Shown here in pieces: positions 8,218 to 15,935 of a stretch of 60,897 nucleotides of DNA. A model generated the notes under the pieces. It was given only the letters and a program-made list of their open reading frames with translations, made no database searches and was not told where the DNA came from. Source of the DNA: Patescibacteria group bacterium (GTDB lineage: Bacteria; Patescibacteriota; Minisyncoccia; UBA6257; 02-FULL-45-10c); NCBI GenBank assembly GCA_018896875.1, contig JAHILT010000032.1:1-60897 (forward strand), written 5' to 3'. Within the stretch, counting starts at the first letter, position 1, and each line of letters begins with the position of its first letter. A program made the translations under genes and the position numbers.

Positions 8218-8940
8218 ATGGATACCAATAATAACAATAATAAGAGCAATTATGTTTTATCGGCTAGTATTTTAATAGCGGCGGTTTTAATAGGCGGTTC
8301 GGTTATATATAGCAAGGGACTAGGTGTTTCTGGACAAGGCGAGGCGAACATAGGTTCAGTAATAGCTGGAAATCCTTTTGAGATACAAGAAAATGATATT
8401 GTTTTAGGAGAAGAGAATGCTCCGGTAACAGTTTTTATTTATTCTGATCCTTCTTGTCCATTTTGCGCTGCCGCAGCTGGAGGGAACGAAGAAGTTATGG
8501 ATTATCTTAAACAAGGAATGCCAGATTGGACACCTCCTATTCCAAATATAATTGATAATTATGTTGGCTCTGGTGATGTTAAATTAATTTATAGATATTT
8601 TCCAGGACATGGCAGTGGCAATGAAGCAATGGAAGTTTTGTATTGCTCTAATGAACAAGGCAAATTTTGGGAGCTTGATAAAATTTTAGCTAATAATCAA
8701 GAATCTTTGACAGATATTAATAAAATTAAAGAACTAGCTGTAAATATGGGAATTGATATTGATAAGATAGATAACTGTTTAGAGTTTGGAGAATATGATT
8801 CTAAAATGATTTATGATGCTGAAATGGGTAAAAAAGCAGGAGTTAATGGTACGCCAGCTTTCTTTGTTAATGAGACTCTTATAGAAGGAGCATATCCTTT
8901 TAGTGAATTTAAAACACTCATTGATTCAATGTTAAAATAA
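8218..8940 (+). CDS. Membrane-anchored DsbA-family thiol oxidoreductase
   Basis: 240 residues with one N-terminal membrane anchor (about 14-32) and then a thioredoxin-fold domain. The active site CPFC is at residues 80-83 after SDPS, and the cis-Pro loop is NGTPAFFVN near 205. These are the hallmarks of extracytoplasmic DsbA/BdbD-like proteins that form or shuffle disulfides in exported proteins. It starts a compact operon with a glutaredoxin-like gene (8-bp gap) and thioredoxin reductase (2-bp gap). That suggests electrons flow from NADPH to envelope thiols, although no DsbD/CcdA or VKOR gene is adjacent. Cys-rich secreted proteins encoded nearby are plausible clients (inference). Confidence 0.88.
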   Translation: MDTNNNNNKSNYVLSASILIAAVLIGGSVIYSKGLGVSGQGEANIGSVIAGNPFEIQENDIVLGEENAPVTVFIYSDPSCPFCAAAAGGNEEVMDYLKQGMPDWTPPIPNIIDNYVGSGDVKLIYRYFPGHGSGNEAMEVLYCSNEQGKFWELDKILANNQESLTDINKIKELAVNMGIDIDKIDNCLEFGEYDSKMIYDAEMGKKAGVNGTPAFFVNETLIEGAYPFSEFKTLIDSMLK

Positions 8941-8948
8941 TTAATAAA

Positions 8949-9191
8949 ATGCAAAAAAAAGTTAAAATATATTCAACTCCTAGTTGTTTTTATTGTCAAA
9001 AAGCAAAAGAGTTTTTTAATAAAAATAATATTAATTACGAGGAGATTAATGTGTCCACTGATGAAAAGGGACGAGAGGAAATGATTAATAAAACTCACCA
9101 GATGGGTGTTCCTGTTATTGAGATTGGATCTGAGATAGTTATTGGTTTTGATAGAATGGTTCTAGAAGATCTTTTGGATTTAAAAAAATAA
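8949..9191 (+). CDS. Glutaredoxin-like protein (NrdH/YruB type)
   Basis: An 80-residue single-domain thioredoxin fold with the redox motif CFYC at residues 13-16 after YSTPS, the cis-Pro segment GVPVIEIG near 56 and the closing GFD motif near 67. The length is exactly that of small glutaredoxins. Position between a DsbA-like gene and trxB, with nearly no spacing, suggests it is the cytoplasmic thiol carrier reduced by the adjacent reductase, as for NrdH-type proteins. The electron acceptor is not shown by the sequence. Confidence 0.9.
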   Translation: MQKKVKIYSTPSCFYCQKAKEFFNKNNINYEEINVSTDEKGREEMINKTHQMGVPVIEIGSEIVIGFDRMVLEDLLDLKK

Positions 9192-9193
9192 AA

Positions 9194-10135
9194 ATGTACG
9201 ATCTTGTCATTATTGGTGGTGGCCCTGCAGGGATTTCTGCGGCTATTTACGCTTCTAGAAAAAAGATTAAATTTATTTTAATTACAGAAAGTTTTGGCGG
9301 ACAATCTTCTGTGGCTTCAGAAATTCAAAATTGGATAGGTACTAAATCTATCTCTGGTTTTGAATTGGCTAAAAAAATGGAAGAGCATTTAAGAGCGCAA
9401 GAGGATGTGGAAATTGAAGAAGGGTCATTAGTAGATAAAGTAGAGAAGATTGAAGGGCTAGCGTTGGGCTGGAAAGTTCATCTTCAGAATGGAAAAGATA
9501 TTGAAACAAAAACAATTTTAGTGGCTTCTGGAGGAAGAAGGAGAAGGCTAGATGTGGCTGGAGAAAAAGAGTTTGAAGGCAAAGGGGTGGTGTATTGTTC
9601 TACTTGCGATGCCCCGCTTTTTTCTAAAAAAGATGTAGCGATTGTTGGCGCTGGCAATGCTGCTTTAGGAGCCGTAAAAGATTTATTAAGTTATGCTAAT
9701 AAAATTTATCTCTTAATAAGAAGCGATAAGATTAAAGGAGATTCCATTCTTTTTGAAGATATCAAAAAAGACAAACGAGTAGAAATTTTAATGATGTCTG
9801 AAGTATCTGAAATTTTTGGCGAAGAATTTGTTGAAGGTTTAAAATATACAGATAAGGGAGAAAATCAAACTAAAGAATTAAAAATTTCTGGTGTTTTTGT
9901 AGAAATTGGATCTGTGCCAAATTCTGAATTTTTAGGCGACTTAGTAGATAAAAATAAATATAATGAAATTATTGTTGATTTTGGCACTCAAAAAACTTCT
10001 TGCGCTGGTATTTGGGCAGCTGGAGACGTGACTACTTTACCTTATAGGCAAAATAATATTTCGGCGGGAGATGGCATAAAAGCCTTATTAGATATTAATT
10101 TTAGTTTAAAAAATAAAACCCCCTCTCGTCCTTAA
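9194..10135 (+). CDS. trxB: Thioredoxin-disulfide reductase
   Basis: 313 residues, the normal length of low-molecular-weight TrxB. Residues 8-13 give the FAD-binding GGGPAG; Cys135-Ser-Thr-Cys138 is the redox pair; GAGNAA near 153 begins the NADPH-binding fold; AAGDVT near 276 is the second FAD motif. The enzyme uses NADPH to reduce a thioredoxin-like partner, here probably the glutaredoxin-like protein encoded 2 bp upstream, since no thioredoxin gene is in the window. It ends in a strong terminator that overlaps its last codons. Confidence 0.93.
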   Translation: MYDLVIIGGGPAGISAAIYASRKKIKFILITESFGGQSSVASEIQNWIGTKSISGFELAKKMEEHLRAQEDVEIEEGSLVDKVEKIEGLALGWKVHLQNGKDIETKTILVASGGRRRRLDVAGEKEFEGKGVVYCSTCDAPLFSKKDVAIVGAGNAALGAVKDLLSYANKIYLLIRSDKIKGDSILFEDIKKDKRVEILMMSEVSEIFGEEFVEGLKYTDKGENQTKELKISGVFVEIGSVPNSEFLGDLVDKNKYNEIIVDFGTQKTSCAGIWAAGDVTTLPYRQNNISAGDGIKALLDINFSLKNKTPSRP

Positions 10136-10154
10136 AGAACGGAGGGGGTTGTTT
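10117..10154 (+). terminator. Terminator of the redox operon
   Basis: AACCCCCTC / GAGGGGGTT pair around the trxB stop codon, followed by GTTT. The stem supplies the last codons of trxB. Confidence 0.8.
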
Positions 10155-10308
10155 CTGTAAGAGTACTTCTTCGTAAGAGTACTTCTATACCTAGCCATGC
10201 TTAGCAAGAATTAATGTATGATTTTCTTTGCCACAACATGGGCATTTACCACGGTTTACTTCGGATTAGTTTTGCTGATTTCACTTCGATTAGTTACTAT
10301 TACTGTTA
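10155..10308. other. Intergenic stretch with short direct repeat and a zinc-ribbon-like remnant
   Basis: GTAAGAGTACTTCTT is repeated twice in tandem near 10158-10188. On the minus strand, about 10188-10250 reads GKCPCCGKENHTLILAKHG before a stop, preceded by an in-frame stop without a start codon. This may be the remnant of a small zinc-ribbon protein; too little is left to call a gene. Confidence 0.3.
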
Positions 10309-10590
10309 CTAGCAGGAGATTGTTATGTTTTTTTTTATCAAAACAGTTTGTGTTGTAGGAAATTCATATTTCATACACACCATTTTGATTTTATCGATAT
10401 ATTCTTTTTTAAAAGAATAATCGTCGGCAATTATTATTTCTATTTTTGGCCAAATTTGTTTTTCAGATTTGGATATAGAAATTACCCTTGCCTTGTCTAC
10501 GAACTCGAATGATTTAATGTCATCAATAATTTCTCGAGTTCCTGTTGATTCAATAATGGTTTTTTGATTAGCGTTGTTTCTGTCTTTCAT
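10309..10590 (-). CDS. Small conserved-looking protein, function unknown
   Basis: 93 residues from the ATG at 10590. That start is chosen because GGGAGGAG stands 2-9 bases upstream, one of only three good Shine-Dalgarno sequences in the window; a longer frame would begin 14 codons earlier. The protein looks like an alpha/beta single domain (IIDDIKSFEFVDKARVISIS, then KIEIIIADDYSF) without signal or membrane segment. I cannot name the family. A consensus promoter lies upstream on the same strand. The combination of promoter and ribosome site sets it apart from its neighbours, which may mean it was acquired. Confidence 0.65.
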   Translation of the reverse strand: MKDRNNANQKTIIESTGTREIIDDIKSFEFVDKARVISISKSEKQIWPKIEIIIADDYSFKKEYIDKIKMVCMKYEFPTTQTVLIKKNITISC

Positions 10591-10643
10591 ATCTCCTCCC
10601 AGCATGATTATATTTTTTTTGTAAAAGGTCATTAATAGATGTT

Positions 10644-10672
10644 AATATAGTATATATTATAATATTTGTCAA
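10644..10672 (-). promoter_or_regulatory. Sigma-70-type promoter of the 10309-10590 gene
   Basis: On the minus strand TTGACA (10667-10672) and TATATT (10644-10649) are separated by 17 bp, about 55 bp before the start codon. Confidence 0.75.
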
Positions 10673-10792
10673 CTCAGTGAATTTAAGATAAAATCAAAAA
10701 TATCAACCATTAATCATTTATTAATAGTTGTTAGTTGTTTGCTCTGGTGGTAAAATAAATAAAAAAATATCAGAGAACGCATCTAACACTAT

Positions 10793-10863
10793 TCCGAGAT
10801 CGTCTAATGGTAGGACGTCGCTCTCTGGAGGCGAAGATTGGGGTTCGACTCCCTGTCTCGGAA
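10793..10863 (+). tRNA. tRNA-Gln (anticodon CTG)
   Basis: Acceptor TCCGAGA/TCTCGGA, D arm GTC-TAATGGTAG-GAC, anticodon arm TCGCT-CTCTGGA-GGCGA with CTG at 34-36, T loop TTCGACT. The U1-A72 start fits Gln. CCA is not encoded. Confidence 0.92.
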
Positions 10864-10893
10864 CAATTTATTTTAAATACGAAAAATAAATTA

Positions 10894-10993
10894 AACCCCC
10901 GCACCTAATCAATTTGATAAATTATATTATAGAAAGTTTAAAAATTAATTAGGTGAGAGGGTAAATCTCCACACCTATACATAGGTGGGGGGT
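10894..10993. repeat. CACCTAAT-type palindromic hairpins
   Basis: CCCCCGCACCTAAT (10896 on) faces ATTAGGTGAGAGGG (near 10946-10961), and a second small hairpin CACCTATACATAGGTG follows. The same CACCTAAT/ATTAGGTG palindrome recurs at 20404-20444. It separates tRNA-Gln from the next gene and may act as a terminator, though no T run is present. Confidence 0.5.
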
Positions 10994-11024
10994 AAATATT
11001 ACTAAATAAAAAAATAAATTTATT

Positions 11025-11696
11025 ATGGATAATAATAATAATTCAGAAGTTAAAGAAAATTTAGAGTCACCAGATTGCTTTCTAAAATATCATCCAATAG
11101 TAGTTAAATTGAAAAAGATTTTTAATTTAAAAACAACAATTATAATCGCTTGTATTATTATAGTTGGTTCGTTTCTTTTTGCTTATAAAAATTTATTTAT
11201 CGTAGCGACAGTTGATGGTTATCCTATAAGTAGGCTTGCTATTATTAACAATCTTGAAGATAGGCTTGGCAAGGGCGTTTTGGAAGATTTTATCATTCAA
11301 AAAATTATTGACAAAGAGGCAGATAGAGAAGAAATCGTCGTAAGTGACGATGAAATTAATGCGGAAATAAAAAACATAGAGAATCAAATTGAAGCACAAG
11401 GAGGGACCTTAGACGAGGTGCTTTTACAAGAGAATATAACTCGTAGTATTTTTGCTGGGCAGATTTCTACTCAAAAGAAATTAGAGAAACTTCTTTTTGA
11501 TGATATACAAATTACTGATAGTGAGTTAGCGCAAGCTATTGAAGATAATAAAATTGAGATTCCAGAAGGAGAAGAAGAGAGCTATAGAGAACAAATAAAA
11601 ATACAACTTCAACAACAAAAATTAAATGTTGTAGCTGGTCAATTTATTGATTCTCTTCGAGCGCAGACATCCGTTCGTTATTTTATAAATTATTAG
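11025..11696 (+). CDS. Membrane-anchored SurA N-domain-like protein (periplasmic chaperone type)
   Basis: 223 residues: cytoplasmic N-tail, one membrane anchor (about 38-57), then VATVDGYPISRLAIINNLE, the typical start of SurA/PrsA/trigger-factor-like N domains. Helical segments follow (EDFIIQKIIDKEADREEIVVSDDEI), ending in REQIKIQLQQQKL. SurA_N-type domains bind unfolded exported proteins. No parvulin (rotamase) domain follows, so it is probably a chaperone without isomerase activity, or a short relative. It stands as a single gene after tRNA-Gln; many secreted proteins encoded nearby would be candidate clients (inference). Confidence 0.75.
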   Translation: MDNNNNSEVKENLESPDCFLKYHPIVVKLKKIFNLKTTIIIACIIIVGSFLFAYKNLFIVATVDGYPISRLAIINNLEDRLGKGVLEDFIIQKIIDKEADREEIVVSDDEINAEIKNIENQIEAQGGTLDEVLLQENITRSIFAGQISTQKKLEKLLFDDIQITDSELAQAIEDNKIEIPEGEEESYREQIKIQLQQQKLNVVAGQFIDSLRAQTSVRYFINY

Positions 11697-11808
11697 AAAG
11701 GTTTGCGATTAATTAATTAGTGTTTAGCACCTAGTTTTATCTTTTATCAATTTCTAAATTTTACATTGTCATTTTCCATTTTGAGATTTACATTTTACAT
11801 TTACTACT

Positions 11809-12573
11809 ATGGCTTATTTTAAAAATGAAGAAGTATTTAAAGAATCTTGCGGTTATGATGTTAATGGTATTTGGTATCCACGTGTTACAAAAATAATAGA
11901 CATCAAGTCCAAACCAGCACTTTATAAGTTTTATGGTGATTCTTCTAGTTATGAATCTGCTGTAAAAATGACAGAAAATTCTGCCGAAGAAGGAACCCTT
12001 ATACACGAAACAGTTGAAAAAATATTATTAGGAGAGAATGTAGAAGTTCCCGAAAAGATAAAGCCGTCTATAGACGCCTTTATAGATCTTCTTGAAAAAA
12101 CAGATATTCTTACTGAGAAAGGAATGACAGAAAGAAGAATAGCTCATCCAATTTACAAGTACGCTGGCACGATTGATGCTATGGCTTCAATTAATGGGAG
12201 GCTAGGAGTTTTAGATGTTAAAACTTCCCAATCAATTTATAGAGATTATAATCTTCAAACTTCAGCTTATATGGAAGCCTTGATAAGCGAAGTTCCAACA
12301 TTGGAAACGAGATGGATTTTAAGAATAGATCAGACTAAAAAATGTTTTCGTTGCGGAGCTACCTTAAGACCTAAGGGCGGAAGGAATAAGATTAGAAAAG
12401 GCATAGAGCCACTATGTATAAACGACGATCACGAATGGTCTGATTTAACTGGAGTAGCAGAGTTACAAGAATTTCCTTTTTGGAAAACAGATTTTCAAGC
12501 TTTCTTAGCGGCTAAAAAACTTTGGGAATGGGAAAATAGTTATTGGTTAAGGAAAATAGGATATTATAAATAG
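11809..12573 (+). CDS. PD-(D/E)XK nuclease-superfamily protein with zinc-knuckle insertion
   Basis: 254 residues. GTLIHETVEKILLGE (about 64-78), YAGTIDAMASI (about 118-128) and LGVLDVKTSQS (about 132-142) give the His, Asp and Asp-x-Lys pattern of RecB/Cas4-like PD-(D/E)XK nucleases. A helix with LQTSAYMEAL (Gln-x3-Tyr) follows, as in the RecB nuclease subfamily. Between about 181 and 212 a CFRCGATL ... CINDDHEW segment could bind zinc. No CRISPR, helicase or phage genes are near, so DNA repair or recombination is only a guess. It has the TTTACATTTACTACTATG leader seen at several other starts. Confidence 0.75.
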   Translation: MAYFKNEEVFKESCGYDVNGIWYPRVTKIIDIKSKPALYKFYGDSSSYESAVKMTENSAEEGTLIHETVEKILLGENVEVPEKIKPSIDAFIDLLEKTDILTEKGMTERRIAHPIYKYAGTIDAMASINGRLGVLDVKTSQSIYRDYNLQTSAYMEALISEVPTLETRWILRIDQTKKCFRCGATLRPKGGRNKIRKGIEPLCINDDHEWSDLTGVAELQEFPFWKTDFQAFLAAKKLWEWENSYWLRKIGYYK

Positions 12574-12718
12574 TAATTAGCGACTAGCAGTTAGTTGTTT
12601 TTCTGTCGTTTTTGTTATAAATTAAGAATAGAAAAAATAGTCACTAGCCATTAGTAATTAGTTGGGAAAAATATTTAAAATTTTCTTAAACTAATCCTGC
12701 TAACTTCTAGTCGCTAAT
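12574..12718. repeat. TTAGC-ACTAG family inverted repeat cluster
   Basis: AATTAGCGACTAGCAGTTAG (near 12577) and its near-perfect reverse complement CTAACTTCTAGTCGCTAATT (near 12697) bracket another unit, TCACTAGCCATTAG. The same short words recur before relA/spoT, after topA, and at 51332 and 59676. No gene is present. Confidence 0.65.
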
Positions 12719-12729
12719 TCACTATTTTT

Positions 12730-12800
12730 GCCCTCATAGCTTAATGGTAAAGCAGTTGCCTCTTAAGCAATTGACCATGGTTCGATTCCATGTGGGGGCA
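12730..12800 (+). tRNA. tRNA-Lys (anticodon CTT)
   Basis: Acceptor GCCCTCA/TGGGGGC, D arm GCTT-AATGGT-AAGC, anticodon arm GTTGC-CTCTTAA-GCAAT, T arm CATGG-TTCGATT-CCATG, discriminator A. CCA is not encoded. Confidence 0.93.
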
Positions 12801-12919
12801 CAATTTTAATAGAATACTTATACACCAAAAGGCAACGGAGCTTGTTTTTTCTTTGTGGTAGAATTAAATTATTAAAGGTATAATTATATAGTCGCAATAA
12901 ATATAAAAAACATCATGGT

Positions 12920-13210
12920 ATGAATAAAAAAATAACAATATTAATTTTGATAGTATTAGTCATAGGGTTGGCTATGGGAGGGTATTATTTTTGGAAGAAT
13001 AGAGTGTCCGTTGAAACACCAGAGACAAAAGTTGTAAATGAATTACAAGAAGTAACCGAGTCTATTACAGAAAGCGTGGTTCAGGGTTCTACCATCCCTA
13101 GTCTAGGCGATACAACAAAAGTAACGAATCCTTTGGAAAACGTACAAGATACGAATCCATATAGCAATACCAATCCTTTTTCAGATATAAAGGTCAATCC
13201 GTTTGAATAG
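12920..13210 (+). CDS. Small membrane-anchored protein with Asn/Pro-rich tail
   Basis: 96 residues: Lys-rich start, one membrane segment (about 5-25, ending YYFWKNR), then a polar low-complexity tail with repeated NP words (TNPLENV, TNPYSN, TNPFSD, VNPFE). The tail is probably outside the cell and disordered. No domain is recognised. It precedes the large Cys-rich secreted protein by 79 bp on the same strand and may be co-transcribed; a shared envelope role is inference. Confidence 0.6.
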   Translation: MNKKITILILIVLVIGLAMGGYYFWKNRVSVETPETKVVNELQEVTESITESVVQGSTIPSLGDTTKVTNPLENVQDTNPYSNTNPFSDIKVNPFE

Positions 13211-13289
13211 TATACGTATATGTAAAAAAATATAATTAAAAAACCTGTCTTTGTTAAAACTATGGCGGGTACAGTAAAAATATAAATAC

Positions 13290-15749
13290 ATGAATTATAA
13301 AAATATTTTAAGTTTTTCAATATTAGCTTCAGCCATAATAATCTCTGGCGTTGTGGCGAGTTCAGCGTTGGCGCAAATAAATCCTTTTGATATTCAATTT
13401 CCGATAGAAGAATTAGGTAATTGTACGAGCATGGAAAATTGCAAAATTTATTGCGATAAGTCGCAAAATTCCGATGCTTGTTTTGCTTATGCTGAGAAAA
13501 ACAACTTAATGCCTAAAGAAGAAATAGAGATGGCTAAAAAGTTTAAAGATGTGGGAATGATTGGACCGGGAGGATGCAAGGGACAGACTGAATGTGATAA
13601 GTATTGTGACAACTCAAATAATATAGAGGAGTGTATGGCTTTTGCAATAGAGAATGGAATGATGGATACGAAAAAACAAGAAGAATCTAAAAAAATTTTA
13701 GCAGCGATTAAGAGAGGTGTAAAAATGCCAGCTTGTAATGGACAGAAAGAATGTGACGCGTATTGTTCAAGCTCGGAACATATGGAAGAATGTATGAATT
13801 TTTCTATTGAGGCTGGGATAATGGATCCACAAAAACTGGAAGAATCAAAGAAGGTTTTGGCGGCAATTAAGCGAGGTGTAAAAATGCCAGCTTGTAATGG
13901 ACAGAAAGAATGTGACGCGTATTGTTCAAGCTCGGAACATATGGAAGAATGTATGATTTTTACGTTGGAAGCTGGGCTTATGCCTGATGAAGACAAAGAA
14001 GGTGCGTCAAAAATGCTTACTGCTTTAAAAAAAGGAGTTAATCCTCCAGCATGTCGTGGAGAAAAAGAGTGTGATATTTATTGTTCTCAAGAAGAACATG
14101 TTGATGAATGTGTTAATTTTGCAGAAGCTGCTGGCTTTATGACTAAAGAAGAAGCTGAGATGACACGCAAAACAAGAGGCAGGGGTCCTGGTGGATGCAC
14201 TAACCCAGAAGAATGCGATGTTTTTTGTAGTAATCCTGATAACCAAGAAATTTGTTTTGAATTTGGCAAGGAAAACGGCATGATTTCAGAAAAAGATTTG
14301 GGAAGAATGGATGACGGCAGACAGAGAATGAAAGAATCTTTAGCTCAGGCTCCAGCGGAAATTATAAATTGTCTTAGTTCTAGTTTGGGCATAGCTACAT
14401 TGGAAAAATTAAAAGCAGGGACAGGTATGCTTACTCCAAAAACGGGCGAGGCGATGGATAAGTGTTTCAGACAATTTGCTCCTCAAGGAATGATGCCGGA
14501 TAGACAAGGAGAACCAGGAATGATTGGGGGAGAGATGCCCGCTGATCTTAAAGATTGCATTAGAGACCAAATTGGCGAAGATGGCTTAAATAAAATTCAA
14601 ATAGGACAAATGAATGACCCAGCTTTAATGGAAAAAGCTAGTCCATGTTTTGAAAAATTTGGGCAACAAGATCAACAAGGACAACCTGAACAGATGGGGA
14701 TATTTAATAAAGTAAAAGATTTCGGAAACAATGTAATTGATAGATTTAAGCCTGATGAGAAAGGTGGACAAGATCAACAGGGTCAGCCTGGGCAAATGGG
14801 AATGCCTGATTTTGAAAATATGCCAGCCGAGTTAAAAAGTTGCCTCGAATTAACTTTAGGGGCAGATATTATTGTTAAATTTAAAAACCAAGAAGTTAGA
14901 AATGAAGATATGGAGTTATTAATGGAAAAAGCAAAACCATGTTTTGAAAAGTTTGCTCCGTCGATGGAAGGTTCTCAAATGGAATTTCCTCAAAAAATTC
15001 AGACAGAAACAAGAATGATGGAAGAAGAAAGAACGCAGATGCAGATGAAGATAGAATCAATGCCTTCGCAAGGGACAATAACGTCTCAAGAAATGATAAT
15101 GTCTCAAGAAATGATTGATTGTTTAAGGGCCGAAGTAGGAGAAGAATTAGCTAATAAGATTAAAAGTGGCGCTTTTGAGCTTACTGCTGAAACAGGAGAA
15201 AAAGCTAAAAAATGTTTTGAAAAATTTGATATACGAGTAGATACTCCTCAAATGGATATTAGACAACAAGATAATCAAATTGCTCCTACTCAGCAAATAG
15301 ATATGATGAAAAACGAGGTAATGGAGAAAGAAATGTATGAAAAGAAAATGATGGAAGGAACACAAACGGAAATGATGAAGAATGAAGTGATGGAAAGAGA
15401 GATAATTATGGAGAAAAAAGAGATGAATATGGAAGGAGTATACAAGGCACAGGATGGAGGTGTTAATTTTAATACCGCAGAAGAGAAGGAAATGTATGAA
15501 AGAAAAATGACGGAAGGAATGCAGGACGGGACTATGCCTTATCAATATTCACCAACAGAAACGCAACAATTTGACCCTAATGCTCAGCCAATGGATATGA
15601 TACAGGATGGGACTATGCCTCCTTTATATCCAAATTCAACGGATATGCAACAATTTGATCCTAGTATTGAACCGCAGATAGCTCCTCCAGCACCAAGTAG
15701 TTTTTTAGAAAGGCTTATGGGGAATGTTTTGGGAATTTTGAGTAGATAA
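13290..15749 (+). CDS. Large secreted Cys-rich repeat protein
   Basis: 819 residues with a signal peptide (hydrophobic about 6-24, cleavage near ALAQ). Residues about 45-345 contain six modules of ~45 residues with the pattern C-x5-C-x3-C-x6/8-C, for example CNGQKECDAYCSSSEHMEEC, each followed by a helix (FSIEAGIMD...ESKKVLAAIKRG). Two modules are identical over long runs. Residues about 345-690 carry another repeat, LK(D/S)C(I/L)...LG...PCFEKF. The tail (690-800) is rich in Met, Glu and Gln, and the extreme C-terminus is hydrophobic (FLERLMGNVLGILSR). Paired Cys suggests disulfide-stabilised modules, fitting the DsbA/TrxB operon 4 kb upstream. Similar proteins occur in CPR genomes; function unknown. 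Confidence 0.75.
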   Translation: MNYKNILSFSILASAIIISGVVASSALAQINPFDIQFPIEELGNCTSMENCKIYCDKSQNSDACFAYAEKNNLMPKEEIEMAKKFKDVGMIGPGGCKGQTECDKYCDNSNNIEECMAFAIENGMMDTKKQEESKKILAAIKRGVKMPACNGQKECDAYCSSSEHMEECMNFSIEAGIMDPQKLEESKKVLAAIKRGVKMPACNGQKECDAYCSSSEHMEECMIFTLEAGLMPDEDKEGASKMLTALKKGVNPPACRGEKECDIYCSQEEHVDECVNFAEAAGFMTKEEAEMTRKTRGRGPGGCTNPEECDVFCSNPDNQEICFEFGKENGMISEKDLGRMDDGRQRMKESLAQAPAEIINCLSSSLGIATLEKLKAGTGMLTPKTGEAMDKCFRQFAPQGMMPDRQGEPGMIGGEMPADLKDCIRDQIGEDGLNKIQIGQMNDPALMEKASPCFEKFGQQDQQGQPEQMGIFNKVKDFGNNVIDRFKPDEKGGQDQQGQPGQMGMPDFENMPAELKSCLELTLGADIIVKFKNQEVRNEDMELLMEKAKPCFEKFAPSMEGSQMEFPQKIQTETRMMEEERTQMQMKIESMPSQGTITSQEMIMSQEMIDCLRAEVGEELANKIKSGAFELTAETGEKAKKCFEKFDIRVDTPQMDIRQQDNQIAPTQQIDMMKNEVMEKEMYEKKMMEGTQTEMMKNEVMEREIIMEKKEMNMEGVYKAQDGGVNFNTAEEKEMYERKMTEGMQDGTMPYQYSPTETQQFDPNAQPMDMIQDGTMPPLYPNSTDMQQFDPSIEPQIAPPAPSSFLERLMGNVLGILSR
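13690..13960 (+). repeat. Near-identical tandem DNA modules in the Cys-rich gene
   Basis: About 100 bp around GTAAAAATGCCAGCTTGTAA is repeated almost without change at roughly 13719-13800 and 13878-13960. It encodes the module MPACNGQKECDAYCSSSEHM twice and marks a recent duplication. Confidence 0.8.
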
Positions 15750-15759
15750 GCGTGATATT

Positions 15760-15795
15760 AAAAAACACTGTAGCTTTATAGTTATAGTGTTTTTT
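15760..15795 (+). terminator. Terminator of the Cys-rich gene
   Basis: AAAAAACACTGTA / TATAGTGTTTTTT hairpin ten bases after the stop codon. Confidence 0.85.
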
Positions 15796-15801
15796 ATTTT
15801 G

Positions 15802-15873
15802 TGCCCCTGGAGAGAATCGAACTCCCATCGCCTGGTTCGAAGCCAGACATCCTATCCGTTGGAAGACAGGGGC
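15802..15873 (-). tRNA. tRNA-Arg (anticodon TCG)
   Basis: On the minus strand: acceptor GCCCCTG/CAGGGGC, anticodon arm TCTGG-CTTCGAA-CCAGG with TCG at 34-36, T loop TTCGATT, discriminator A. CCA is not encoded. Confidence 0.93.
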
Positions 15874-15935
15874 GTGAACTTTATTTTAGTTTATAATTTA
15901 CTATTTATACTTTATACTTAAATTATATTCTATAT

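Noticed and set aside
11809..12573. Cas4
   Set aside because: It has the RecB-like nuclease motifs but no C-terminal three-Cys cluster arrangement of Cas4, and no CRISPR genes are nearby.
13487..13996. 169-codon open frame antisense to the Cys-rich gene
   Set aside because: Mirror of a repetitive coding sequence with biased codons; the sense frame has signal peptide and Cys modules.
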